In this document: positions 34,413 through 45,677 of the stretch, piece after piece
Layout of the letters: each line of letters opens with the position of its first letter
Numbering within the stretch: position 1 is the stretch's first letter
NCBI RefSeq assembly: GCF_000003815.2
Contig: NC_049994.1
Coordinates: 3,693,195 to 3,753,194 of the forward strand
Direction: 5' to 3'
DNA length: 60,000 nt
Source: Branchiostoma floridae
Taxonomy: Eukaryota > Chordata > Leptocardii > Amphioxiformes > Branchiostomatidae
Translations under genes and position numbers: made by a program
Notes under the pieces: generated by a model
The model's input: only the letters and a program-made list of their open reading frames with translations
Told to the model about the DNA's origin: nothing
Database searches by the model: none

Positions 34413-36639
34413 TAAGGAATCATTGACAGATTATATTGTTGACAGCAAATACTTTCTGTTCATAAAATAGAAAGAGAAGTAAGATTATGGTGGGGCGAAA
34501 GAAAGAAGAAATATTGAGAGCTTGTCACAACGCGGGTCATAGGGACTACTCAGAAATGTCATAAAAGACCGAGTATGATGTAAAAGTCTATGAGGAATTA
34601 TTGACAGGGTATATGGTTAACAGCGACCACTTTCAGTTCGTGAAATAAAAAGGAAAGGTCACAATACGTTGGGGCGAAAGGGAAAAAGAAATATTGACAA
34701 CTTGTCACACCTTGGGTCACAACGACTACTCACAGATGTCATAAAAGACCGAGTATGGTGTAACTTGAAGTTTAAGGAGGAATTCAAACACTTGCTGTTC
34801 GTAAAAGGGAAAGAAAGGGTCAAAATACTTTGGAGCAAAAGGAAGAAGAAGAAATATGGACAGCTTGTCAAAACTCCGGTCATAGAGACTACTCACGAAT
34901 GTCATAAATGACCGAGTATGATGGAATCATTGACAGAGTATATTGTTGACAGCAAATACTTCAAAATATAAAGAAAGGTCAGGATATGATGGGGTTAACG
35001 GAATTGGTATTGAGGACTCGGCATTGCTCGGGCCATATATAGCGACTACTACAAAATATCATAAAATACAAAGTATGGTGTAACTCGGAGGAATTCTTGA
35101 CAAAGTACATGGTTAACAGCAAACACTTTCAGGTAGTAAAAGGGGACGAAAATGTCAGAATACTTTGGGGCAAAAGGAAGAAGAAATATTGACAGCTTTT
35201 GCACATCTTGGGTAACAGCGACTACTCACAAATGTCATAAAATCCCGAGTATGGTGTAACTTGAAGTTCAAGTAGGAATTCAAACACTTGCTGTTCGTAA
35301 AAGAGAAAGAAAGGGTCAAAATACTGTGGGGCGAAAGGAAGGAGAAATATTGAGAGCTCGGCACAGTCATAGCGACTACTCACAAATGTCATAAAAGACC
35401 GAGAATAAGGAATTCTTGACCGAGTACATGGTTAACAGCAAACACTTTCAGGTAGTAAAGGGGGAAGAAAATGTGAGAATTCTGTGGGGCGAAAGGAAGA
35501 CGAAGAAATATGAACAGCTTGTCAAAAATCGGGTCATAGAGACTTCTCACAAATGTCATAAAAGACCGAGCTCGAGAATAAGGAATTCTTGACCGAGTAC
35601 ATGGTTAACAGCAAACACTTTCAGGTAGTAAAGGGGGAAGAAAATGTGAGAATTCTGTGGGGCGAAAGGAAGACGAAGAAATATGGACAGCTTGTCAAAA
35701 ATCGGGTCATAGAGACTTCTCACAAATGTCATAAAAGACCGAGCTCGAGAATAAGGAATTCTTGACAGAGTACATGGTTAACAGCAAACACTTTCAGGTA
35801 GTAAAGGGGGAAGAAAATGTGAGAATTCTGTGGGGCGAAAGGAAGACGAAGAAATATGGACAGCTTGTCAAAACTCAGGTCATAGAGACTTCTCACAAAT
35901 GTCATAAAAGACCGAGCTCGAGAATAAGGAATTCTTGACAGAGTACATGGTTAACAGCAAACACTTTCAGGTAGTAAAGGGGGAAGAAAATGTCAGAATA
36001 CTGTGGGGCGAAAGGAAGAATAAGAAATATGGACAGCTTGTCAAAACTTGGGTCATAGAGACTACATACAAATGTCATAAAAGACCGAGCTCGAGAATAA
36101 GGAATTCTTGACAGAGTACATGGTTAACAGCAAACAATTTCAGGTAGTAAAAGGGGAAGAAAATGTCAAAATACTGTGGGGCGAAAGGAAGAAGAAGAAA
36201 TATGGACAGCTTGTCAAAACTTGGGTCATAGAGACTTCTCACAAATGTCATAAAAGACCGAGTATGATCGCCAACAGCCAGCTACAATACGACATGTTCA
36301 AAGGCTGGCGCCACCACGGTGCGACCTGGAGCTACCTTTCGTAATAACGTCGTACGTCAGTCGTGGGAATCACATCACTTATCTTGATTTTCTTCACTAA
36401 AGGTACATTGAATGTCTACGCCCTGAAATATTGTTGTTGTATTCTATGACGAAATCTAACAATTTTATGACAGTGTGTTTGTCAATGTATAACAAGTCAC
36501 AGTATTCTATATCATTTTTCCGCTTACAAGTTAGATAGCGAATCTGGATAGTAGTTGAAGAATATTCTCGTTCTTGGCTGATGAATCATAATAGTTATTA
36601 TAAGAATATCCTTTTGCACTTTCAATAATGCCACTAATG

Positions 36640-36850
36640 GCCTAAGTGTGCATGCGCAGCAAAATGCATTGTGGGTGATATGTCAAAGGTAAAACGCCCT
36701 AATAATAATTTATCATAGTTTTTGACCTGACCATTATCTCGATTTAACTACCAAAGCGAAGACGTGTTAACTAAATGTCTGAAGGGTCATCACCTTTGAC
36801 ATATTACCCACAATACATTTTGCCGCGCATGCCTACTAGATCCTCCATAT
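36640..36850. mobile_element. Inverted-repeat element, ~40-bp arms
   Basis: The left arm around GCATGCGCAGCAAAATGCAT, continuing to TGTGGGTGATATGTCAAAGG, is inverted at 36795-36835 (CCTTTGACATATTACCCACA...TTTTGCCGCGCATGC). The interior is about 90 bp. The target duplication was not resolved. Confidence 0.75.
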
Positions 36851-37389
36851 TGTAAAAGGAAACAAGCAACAATCTTCTTTAGTTATAACTGTACAAACAA
36901 ATCTCGTGCACCTGTTCAGAAAGAAAAACATGGTTTACTTTCCAAGTTTCAAACTAGGAGTTATGTGGGTCAAAGAGTTGAAAGCTTGCTGGAAATCCCC
37001 ACTTTTGTAAAACTTGCCTGACAACGAATCTCAAATAAGGCAGCGGTCCGAGAGCTGTGTTTGTTCCATCGATCTTTTCTTATCGGTCCCAACCAGACCA
37101 CATCATTACCAAAACCATCACTGAAACTTGCAAAAGGCTTTCGCTGACCTGGGCTTCATACATTCAGGGCAGAAAAAAACTGAAAGGGGCATTGTCTGAG
37201 TCTCTTTCTTTGACAGGAAATCCCATTTATGTCAGCAAAAGTCTTATCGCAAAAAGGAGATTATGAAATTCATACGCTACAAAACGCAAAGAACAGCCAT
37301 CTAGAAGCTTACGGTTGCAATATGGGGATATGGATACATTGTAAACATGTAAAAGATGTGAAAGGAATTTGCTGAGCTCAGACACTATC
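36851..37389. other. Non-coding region
   Basis: No recognised gene; the 69-codon plus frame at 37057 has no family features. Confidence 0.4.
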
Positions 37390-37810
37390 TAAAGCCGGAA
37401 TGCCGTCAGAATAAAAATTCTTTTCTATTCCTGCCAATTCGTAGTGTGTTCCATGGCATTCAAAGTGGATTCTAAGTGCTTTCTAACTATTCTAGCTGCA
37501 GTCTGGCCGCATTCTACGGCATTCTAACATTATTCGAAACATTCTTATCTCATTCAATGGAGAACCGAAACGGCAGGTCATTTCGAATCCTGTCAGAATG
37601 TGGCCAAAACAGTGAGAATGCACTTCGAATTCCAAGGAATAGAAAAGAATTTTCATTCTGACGGCATTTTGGCTCATTCCTTCTCGGGTGAGGGGGATAT
37701 AAGGTCTATTTGGAATTCCCACCCGAATGGCCCCGAATGTGGCACGAATTTTGCAAATACTTCATTCCGGCTGTTCCTGCCAATCTGGTTTCCATGTGAA
37801 GGCACTTTAA
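37390..37810. repeat. Dispersed repeat related to 18727-19000
   Basis: It shares AATGCCGTCAGAATAAAAAT, CAATTCGTAGTGTGTTCC, GGTCTATTTGGAATTCCCAC and ATGTGAAGGC with the 18.7-19.0 kb repeat. It has an extra internal segment that brings inverted copies of ATGCCGTCAGAAT (37400 and 37660) into the same element. Confidence 0.7.
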
Positions 37811-38164
37811 CGAACTGGATGCTATCTGAAACGTCTGACCGTCGACATTTATGATCAGTTTAGAACTGGTCCCTAATCTAAATTATAACGTCATCTTGTG
37901 ATCTAAAATCCCCTAATGACCATGTCACAGTATGGCGTCTTTTAAATTTTCTGATACACATTTAGAAAGCCGTAATTTATCATGCATATCTTGATGACAA
38001 GCCGCTATATCCTATATTATATTTGCCCTCATTTTTATCTTTATAGAAAATTGAATCATAATTGAGTAATCACGTATTTCATAACGTAGCGAAAGCTCAA
38101 TATTTTGACGAATGGTAATATAATAAAGAGACTTTTGAAAAATGGTGTCCTCAACGTTAATTCA

Positions 38165-38400
38165 TTGGCGCGTTTAAGAGTTTGGTCCAGATTCTAGAGG
38201 TCATTGACTCGAATCCCGTGCTATGCCTCAATGTTTTCCCATTGCACTTTACACGACTTTCCTCACTCCATCCGGGATGTAAAAATGGGTACCTGAATCA
38301 GTTGGGGAGAAAAAAGGAGCTGAAAGTGGAGGGATGGGCTCCACCTTCCAATACCATGCCCTGAACACCGTGGATAACAACTCACTGCCTCTACGACATT
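38165..38400 (+). repeat. SINE (body with GGGTACCTGA), fuller copy
   Basis: A tRNA-like B-box (GACTCGAATCCCGTG) is followed by CATTGCACTTTACACGACTT, TCCTCACTCCATCC, AAAAATGGGTACCTGA and GATAACAACTCACTGC. The same body is at 13695-13860 (plus) and 47225-47450 (minus). Confidence 0.65.
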
Positions 38401-40718
38401 AAAATGGCTATGGGAATACCTTTTTGCTGTGCTGTCGTAACATGTTTACCGTTTTTGTCCCTTTCTCTGGGCAAAGCAAAATGAGAGAATTGTGCCAGAG
38501 TTTCTTATAACAACATTTATACATGTTTATTTACAAATATTCAGTAGCATGTTGACATATCTACATTTTATGTTCAAAACAATATCCATCGGCTTTTCAC
38601 TATCTCTTCAATCAAATTATCATCATGATAGAATATATGACAACAACACGTCCGTATTCATAATCATACGCGGAATTTTCAATATGATAAGATCAGCTGC
38701 TTAACATTACTAATTGCTATCCGCGTTGACGACCAAGAGTTTAATTAGCCTAACACTTAGAACGCGCTGTCTCCAGTCGTAGCTTATCAAATCTAAAACA
38801 ACTATTTGTACGAGTAGAAAATGAATCATAAAACATATCATATACAAGCTGTAACAGACAACGAAGACTAAACTATATATTGTGAAATTCTATCTAGTCT
38901 GTACTCTGTTTACACAATCTCTCGCTGTCTGGGGTTAATGACCCCCTCCCTTAGGGCGGCAATTGTAAGGCCGGCCGCTAGGAGCGCGATTTTAGTCAGA
39001 CTATATAATGTTCTATATCTACTGTACTAATGCAGGGTTTAACTTCTTCTTTGAAAGCAAAAGGAAGTTAGTATGAATATGCCATCATTTAAAACTAAGG
39101 GGTTACGCAGTTTCATCATAAATTATGCAAATTAGATAGATAATAGTTTGCATAATTCATGACCAATAATATTCCTCTCGAACCAAGTCGAGTTGACAAG
39201 TATGAAGTTCTTGCCATCTAGAGGTTCTTGAATATTTGCTACGTGAAGATTCCAACCAGAAACTGAACCCCTACTTTTTTCCATGGTGGTAACAGCATTG
39301 AATGTCTGTTCACGTACAAGTGTAACTTACAAGATAGCTTTTATGGAGACACAGACTATTTGATAAAGTACGCAGTAACCGTCAAATACCCATTCCCTGA
39401 ACAGTTAAAGAAAAAAAAATAAACATGCACGCGGGCATGTTTTTGGTTTATGGTAAGGTTGAAATGTCATAAATAATCATAGAACCGAACTCTCGTGAAT
39501 TGAAAACATGTTTCTGGTCAATTGCAACGTCCTTTCGGTCATTATTCATTCAGCAAGCTACAATTTCTTGGGCCACATAGGAAAATACGGCCTCCTGGAC
39601 AATTTCGATCGTAATTTTTAGGTTGATTACGTTTCGTGTGTATATACTATAGGTATCCCACACCAAATTTCATTTGGTTTCCATAAGAGGAATTTAAATA
39701 AAAGCACAAATATACATTTGGGGTATAAAATGGCCCCAAATACCAAAAAATTAAGATGCCACCATATCTATACTAAGTGTTGTTAAGTGTACATGTAACT
39801 ACATGTCTGCTAAATTTTGTGCTTTTTAAACAAATGTGAACACTTTTCAGCGATACTGCTTAGACAATGCTATAAATCTAAGACAATTTCCAAGATGCTA
39901 GATAAGCAAGAGATGTCTATTTTGCTTTTCTTAATTAAGATTGTACCTTTTCCGTTAAGATCGAACAGTCTGGAAATCTGTACAATACGGTGCTATGTGA
40001 AGTAAATCAGCTCCCTTTAAAAACTTGCAAAGCATCTGTTTCTATATCCAGCAGTCTGGTTAATATTTACAAATACAAATAGAGTATACCGCTTTCAGCT
40101 AGCCATATAACAAGAAGAAGAATACCACCGCCCCTTTGTATATTCAGATGCGATGGTCTTGAGAAACGACACTGAGTCAAGTTTTATCCAACAATAGACC
40201 CTGGATAGCTGCGCTCTTGGAAATAGATTCTAACATCTTTAATTTCTGTCTGGAGATCGCAAAGGAAAGCTAATACCACACAGTGTGTGTTTAACAGAAA
40301 CGAATTGGAGTAGGAATAGAAACATATGACATAACCTCGGGTTGCCGGTTTCTACAAATCCTTTACATAAAGGAGGGCTTACATGGGGGTACGGAGGTGG
40401 AAGTTATTGGAGTATCTCTGTACAACATCTGCTATTAGAAACCCATCCAATACCCAGCCTACGGGAAGTAGCAGTGAAGAGGAATATACTGCTTTTGGGG
40501 GACTAGAAATTGAATACATCGTTTGAAGCGAAACACATCCTTGCCAAACTGTACGCTGTGAGTGCGAATGGGTTAAAGCCGATGAAGTAACGGATGTTCA
40601 CCTTTATTCACGGGGAGACCTATACCCGTTGTTTTTCAAACCGGAATCGGACCAATTCCATTTCCTGTCGCATTTTTTTTAAAAATTCACTCATCTTTTA
40701 AGACATACCAAATCCCTT
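38401..40718. other. Non-coding AT-rich region
   Basis: No gene recognised across 2.3 kb. 39400-39450 has a short palindrome (AAACATGCACGCGGGCATGTTT). 40590-40640 is a degraded end of the TTCACCTTTATCC element family. Confidence 0.4.
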
Positions 40719-40722
40719 TTAA

Positions 40723-41308
40723 GGTATCTCGGTTGGCTAAATTGGCATTTTGACCTTCCAATGTTTTCTTATTAATGAATTAAGAAAGAATGGAGCCATA
40801 ACAGATGTTGATAGATGGGCATTAAAGAATTCTAAATCTGATTTTTTGGGGGCCAAATTGATGACGTCATCATTTTTATTACCTCTGATATTATTTTTTT
40901 CTATGACAAGATACAGCACTTTGGTACATACCACTGTAATGAAACTTCGTTTTTCGTAACATAATGATGGAAGCTACAAACGTAGTGTTGCGCAAACTGA
41001 TATCTACTAACGATCTGTAGTTATTAAGAATTAGATTTTTTAATTAGATGAAAACAAACATTTTCTAATTACTACAGATCATTAGTAGATATCAATTTGC
41101 GCAACACTACGTTTGTAGCTTCCATCATTATGCAACGAAAAACGAAGTTTCATAAAAATGATGACGTCATCAATTCGGCCCCCAAAAAATCAAATTTAGA
41201 ATTCTCTAATGCCCATCTATCAACATTGGTTATGGCTCCATTCTTTCCTAATTCATTAATAAGAAAACAGTGGAAGGTCAAAATGCCAATTTAGCCAACC
41301 GAGATACC
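40723..41308. mobile_element. 586-bp near-palindromic TTAA-flanked foldback element
   Basis: The whole element is a long inverted repeat: the left half (GGTATCTCGGTTGGCTAAAT...) is mirrored by the right half (...ATTTAGCCAACCGAGATACC). The arms are about 280 bp with scattered mismatches and a short AT-rich centre near 41030-41050. TTAA flanks both ends (40719-40722 and 41309-41312). Each arm carries ATGATGACGTCATCA-type sequence. Frames on opposite strands (40737-40934 and 41097-41294) are mirror images of each other, not genes. TTAA flanks suggest piggyBac-type mobilisation. Confidence 0.9.
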
Positions 41309-41312
41309 TTAA

Positions 41313-42299
41313 AGGTCCCTCTTGACTTAGACCTGAGACATGCAAGTTAACGGAGAGACGAAATGTTGAGGTATATATCATGCCATCTAATGGAAAAAAA
41401 ACAGGCCTGTACCGTTAAATCTAACTGTATGTGCCTTTAACTTTGTCATTTTAGTCAATGCTTCTAGCTCATGATGGGCAATATGTGCAATAAAGTTCAC
41501 GCTCATTTAAATGTAATTGATTAACCTAACCTTTAAAAAAAATGAAAAATGATTTACAGCATTATAATTGTCGCACTATCTACAAGGTATATCGTAGTTA
41601 TGAAGTTGCTTCGGCTTTGATATCTACTTTTGAAAAAACTGAACGTCTCATTGCATCTCGGAGAGGGAAGCTGGAGAAGCATCGGGGTAAGTGGGGAACT
41701 TTGTGTTTAATTTGATTTTGAAATGTAGAATTAATCATGAAATAATATAGAAATGACGTGATAATGATATTTGATTACAATACCTGATTATGATTATGCG
41801 AGTAATGATACAATGCTTATATGAAAAGATGACATATAATGTGATAAAATGATATGTAATGATTTGATAACCAAAATGAATAACGTTAGTAATGACATAA
41901 TAATAATCATATTATATGAGCTGTTAAGTTTACAATGTGGCTGTTAGACTTGGATAGGTTAATATTTAAGGGAGGTTCTTCATTTTCTATGTTGTGTGAC
42001 TGTTATATTTATCAGTGAAAAGATAATAAAGAATTATAAAAATAAAATAAAAAGTTGCTTCGGCGGTGCAGTGCCAGTACAATGTTTGTTTACCTCTAGA
42101 CTGGTGCATTTGAATCAAGGCGAAGGAATTATTTCTCCTTACATAGATTACTTCGATGATTGTACCATCAAACGCTTGTTGACCTCTGAAATTTACCACA
42201 AAAAAGGTCGTTTTTAGTTTTAGTTGATTATATAGCCTTATTTGATTACTCCTAAGTTTGTAAACCAGCTGCACGTTCATTCTGTTACTTGATTCCTTG
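41313..42299. other. Non-coding AT-rich region
   Basis: 41740-41920 is an imperfect TGATAATGATNT-like low-complexity stretch. No gene recognised. Confidence 0.4.
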
Positions 42300-42476
42300 T
42301 TTATTTTGACTTCGTTATCATTATCTTTTGACTATGTTATTTAGTGTTCGTTATTTTGTATGTGTGTCCTTATTTTTGTCATGTGTAAGAGGAGAAGACC
42401 CAGATAAGCAACTTTGCTTTTTGTCAAATCCTCGTTAAATAAATGTGAATAAAAGAAATAATAAAAAAATTACCAC
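42300..42476 (+). repeat. Probable LINE 3' end
   Basis: A T-rich segment is followed by AGGAGAAGACCCAGATAAGC, AACTTTGCTTTTTGTC, AATCCTCGTTAAATAAATG and an AATAAAAAAA-type end. This resembles the 3' UTR and short-repeat tail of animal non-LTR retrotransposons. No reverse transcriptase is present, so the copy is strongly 5'-truncated. Confidence 0.5.
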
Positions 42477-43719
42477 AAAAACTTAATTTTCTATTATGGT
42501 CTGCTGTACATACAGCAAGCTGTTTTTTTAAGCATATACAATTTATGTTGTTTAAGCATATACAGTTCCTTAGCGTTGTGTTCTCTATGGGTTTTCATAC
42601 CCGACATAAAGAAATCTTGATTGATTCTATGGGTAAACAAAGATGTAAATTGAAACTTTTTACACGTCAAATTCAAGTATGATTTACGGAGTTCTTAAGT
42701 GTGGCATGCCCGCATGGTGTACATACGACCTCTTTTTAAAGGTTAAAGATTCTTAGGAACGCAGAGACTTAGGAATCGCGCAGTCGGTAAGTTATTATGC
42801 TATCTATATCTCCAGATGGGAAGTTTTCACATGCATGATGTACACCTCTTGACCAGTTGCATTCATTCTTCCTTAGATATTGTGCCCTCTAGCGATATAG
42901 AATATGTTTACAACTTTTGATCTTTTGAAAAACGGTAAACTGTCAACTATGGATTTGGTCCCCGCATTTAATGACTACCGTACCGTGTGTATTGCCGGTG
43001 GGCAATTGTTGTAAAACCCGGGGAAGAAACTTTAAAGTATTATGCCATTGAACTTAGCTTTATCTGTCAGCGAAATTTTCACCTCAAAATGCAGGAAGTA
43101 GCGCTTCAAAAGGTCAACATTTCAAGGATAAGTTTGAAATAGAATCCACAACAAGACGTAATAAATGGTGCACAATAATGGTTTATACAAAGTATCAAAT
43201 ATCTTTATACGCACACAATATGGCTTTACATCATCAGTGTTTTGTCTTCCTTTGAAACGTTGGAAATCTGCTCCTCAGAAATTAAAGGTTTGTCAGTACG
43301 AAATAATTAGTATCAAGCAGGCCGTTGAAATGGCAACAGTAAACGGCGCCGACTATCGACTTCCTTCAAAACTGCAATCTGTACAGGCTTTCGCGCCTTT
43401 ATAGAAGTAAGGCATAAACAACTAGTAATAAACAACAACAACTTTGTATATTCTACAAACTTTTATCAATCGAATTTGTAATTCCGTCCTTAGTGTGCCA
43501 CTGTCGTCGAAATAAGTAAAATTACAGTAAGAAATATGACTGTAAAGATTAAAGCGGACATTACTTTCAGAAGCATAAAAAGAAGAAAAAACAACAGCAG
43601 TATCCAAACGATACACATCGTAGGTATACATTGTAGCCAATAACAACAATTTTTATATTAAAACATAGACTATATTAACTGTTATATGTAAAACAAATCT
43701 GTACAGGTAGTATTTTTAT
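42477..43719. other. 3' flank of the homeobox gene, non-coding
   Basis: AT-rich intergenic sequence. For the minus-strand homeobox gene an AATAAA overlaps or follows the stop codon (near 43714-43720), so the 3' UTR may be very short; other poly(A) signals further left are possible. Confidence 0.4.
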
Positions 43720-43948
43720 TTACATTGCCGCTTCTCTATTGTAAGAGATGATGTGTTGAACGGTTGCAGGGTTTGGGAACAAGAACGGCTCGTGCGCAGA
43801 GAAGTTTGGGAACGACGGGAGTGTGTGGCAGGATGTGTAGCCATGGTAACGGATGACGTCATGAGGCACGCTGCTCGCAGGTAAGATGGCGGCGTCCTGC
43901 TGGTGGAGCATGCGCATTCTGGCTGCTGTCTGCTTCTTCCATTTCGTT
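43720..43948 (-). CDS. Homeobox gene, exon 4 (end of homeodomain and C-terminus)
   Basis: The acceptor CTGTTTTCAG precedes AACGAAATGG and completes the split codon for homeodomain residue 53. It then encodes TKWKKQ, the end of the recognition helix and homeodomain (residues 183-190 of the predicted protein). A 68-residue tail follows, including TAARMRMLHQQDAAILPA and a Pro/Phe-rich part (LPSFPNF, EPFLFPNPA). The stop TAA is at 43720-43722. The basic RTKWKKQ end is typical of ANTP-class NKL homeodomains. Confidence 0.9.
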
Positions 43949-44217
43949 CTGAAAACAGATACATAAAGCAAGTAGTGAATATGTGCTCCTGCAATTCCAG
44001 AACGAGTCGGTAGGTTGCCCAATGTTATTTCACTTCTTTTGACTACAAAATCTCCAACCCCAAAGTTTTGACCATGTATATGTAGTATGTTACGAACACA
44101 AGATATCAAAATCTTAAGTTCCGCTACAGTACCCAGGGAAGCCGCTAGGAGGCCCAGTGTTCTTCACACCCCAAGTAAGAAAACAATTCAACCAGCCGTT
44201 ATTTTTACTCTCTCTCG

Positions 44218-44262
<45 letters not shown>

Positions 44263-45087
44263 ACAAACACACACACAAGACACACACACACACACACACA
44301 TTCAAACACACACACACACACACACACACAGACAGACACACACACACAAGACACACACACAAACACACACACACACATTCAAACACACACACACGCACAC
44401 ACACAGACACACAAACACACACACAAGACACACACACAAACACACACAATATGTAATCTCAAACCGGTTTTCAGTAGCGTCCGGTGAGCTACAACAGCTG
44501 GGATTTGAACTCCTAACCTCTTGGTCAAGAGGCAAGGTCGCTTTCCAATGGACCTATGTACGAATACCTATGGTACTAGTACCACCACTCACGCACGCCC
44601 CCTAGCGTATTAATAATTAAGACTTACTATACAGAACCTACCAGAACTTACTATACAGAACCTTCTGTTCTGTCACGTTTTGGTTTGGACTCGCGCTACC
44701 AAATCTATTACTGCCCTCTGGCGTGTTATAAATGGACTGTAGAATGTATCTTCTATTCAGGAACCACGCTTTCACCCGCTAACGTGTTGTTAATGGCTGT
44801 TGAACCTATAATATTGTCTGGAATCGCGTTTTAACGCGCGCTCACTCCGCACACTTCACAATTTTACTTCTCATGAACGTCCCCTAGCGTGTTCTGAATG
44901 AACTGTAGAACGCACCTTCTGTTCTGGAACCACACTTTGACGCATGCTACTAAATTTACTTCTCGTGTACACCCGCTAGTGTTTGTTGAACCCACCATCT
45001 TTTCTGAAATCGCGTTTTAACGCACGCTACTAAATTTACTTCTCATGCACGCCCCCTAGCGTGTTATGAATGAAGTGTGGAACCCAC
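43949..45087 (-). other. Homeobox intron 3 with CA repeats and exon-derived tandem copies
   Basis: A phase-2 GT..AG intron of 1,139 bp. Its 5' part (transcript sense; 44590-45087) is a degenerate tandem repeat derived from the end of exon 3 plus its donor (see separate entry). Its middle holds complex CA/GA microsatellites, and 44100-44215 is a dispersed repeat fragment also seen at 59185-59340. Confidence 0.8.
44215..44455. repeat. Complex (CA)n microsatellite
   Basis: CA runs are interrupted by AAGACA, TTCAAA and GACAGACA, with an internal higher-order repeat of roughly 60-70 bp. Thr-His and Cys-Val frames are artefacts. It lies in homeobox intron 3. Confidence 0.96.
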
Positions 45088-45111
45088 CTTCTGTTCTGGA
45101 ACCACGTCTTG
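44590..45111 (-). repeat. Tandem degenerate copies of the homeobox helix-3 exon end and donor
   Basis: The last ~24 nt of exon 3 plus the donor and ~60-70 nt of intron recur toward the left. In plus sense, TTCTGTTCTGGAACCACGTC (45089) has relatives at 44997, 44917, 44811, 44751 and 44663. The copy at 44917 differs at only two of 24 positions and, on the minus strand, still reads Val-Lys-Val-Trp-Phe-Gln-Asn-Arg-Arg followed by GTGCGT. Inter-copy DNA shares CTACTAAATTTACTTCTC and CCCCTAGCGTGTT. Spacings are irregular, 60-106 bp. Confidence 0.85.
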
Positions 45112-45209
45112 ACCTGGATTTCTGTCAGCTCCAAGGATTCCGCCAACTCCACCCGTTTGCTGACACTCAGGTACTTGTCCTTCTTAAACTCTTCTTCAAG
45201 ACGCTCCAG
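45088..45209 (-). CDS. Homeobox gene, exon 3 (core of the homeodomain)
   Basis: The acceptor TTTCTTCTCAG precedes CTGGAGCG and the donor is AGAAG|GTGGGT. It encodes homeodomain residues 13-52 ([15 protein letters not shown] through [13 protein letters not shown]) plus two bases of residue 53. The invariant W48, F49, N51 and R53 are present and position 50 is Gln. YLS at helix 2 and [12 protein letters not shown] are typical of the NKL subclass of ANTP homeodomains (BarH/Barx/Nk-like). Confidence 0.95.
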
Positions 45210-45521
45210 CTGAGAAGAAAGGTAAGACATTCCATCAAAATCTTATTACAGTTATGTAGAGTCGTTGATTGAACTGTTCAAGAAATCTGATTTCGTTTAT
45301 AAAGGTATAACGTTGCATGTTTAAAAGCAAACAGAAGTCTACTTCCACCTATGAAATTGCATCACAACAATTATGTTACTATTGTAATGGGTAAAGATCA
45401 TAAGACCAATCTTTATCCATCTAATTATAAAAGAATACATACAATTATGCCATGTAATTTTTTTTTCTTCGTGTCTTTTCTTTTTAATGATTTAGACGTC
45501 ATTATCAAAAATTATTCGAAC

Positions 45522-45613
45522 CTGTCTGCTTGAGTAAGCCTGGCGTGGCTTCCGGTCCAAAGGTAGCTTCCGTTTCCGGGGACGATGCATGCTGGGTAAG
45601 ATTGCTTTGCCGG
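45522..45613 (-). CDS. Homeobox gene, exon 2 (start of the homeodomain)
   Basis: A 92-nt exon found by extending the homeodomain N-terminally. The acceptor GCTTGCAG precedes CCGGCAAAG and the donor is GACAG|GTTCGA. It completes the Ala codon split at exon 1 and ends in phase 0. It encodes a basic segment (HRPRKRKLPLD) and homeodomain residues 1-12 (DRKPRQAYSSRQ), giving the canonical spacing Y8-Q12-L16-F20 with exon 3. An internal alternative acceptor (TTACCCAG at 45592) would break the frame. Too short for an ORF scan. Confidence 0.85.
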
Positions 45614-45677
45614 CTGCAAGCGTCATGGCCAATGGCTGACCTAAGTTCAAAATTCAAACGGGATACTTGATTAAATT

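Larger units (their letters stand above)
33270..36270 (+). repeat. 173-bp satellite array, interrupted by two MITEs
   Basis: The landmark GGAATTCTTGACAGAGTACA recurs with a 173-bp step at 35411, 35584, 35757, 35930 and 36103. Other unit marks are GGTTAACAGCAAACACTTTC, GGGGCGAAAGGAAGA and CACAAATGTCATAAAAGACC. The right third is highly uniform; the left part is more diverged, with shortened units. MITEs at 33653-33860 and 34029-34412 interrupt the older left half. Frames of 70-80 codons within it are repeat artefacts. Confidence 0.93.

Noticed and set aside
35000-36344. Lys-rich repeat frames in the 34-36 kb region
   Set aside because: They are fragments of the 173-bp satellite (not a multiple of 3), so no protein repeat is maintained.
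40737-41294. Two similar 65-codon proteins on opposite strands
   Set aside because: They are the mirrored arms of a palindromic element.
45036-45087. Extension [16 protein letters not shown] after the homeodomain
   Set aside because: It is intron read-through past AGAAG|GTGGGT; the homeodomain continues in the exon at 43948.
45592-45600. Alternative acceptor TTACCCAG for homeobox exon 2
   Set aside because: It gives the wrong phase when joined to exon 1; the acceptor before 45613 keeps the frame.
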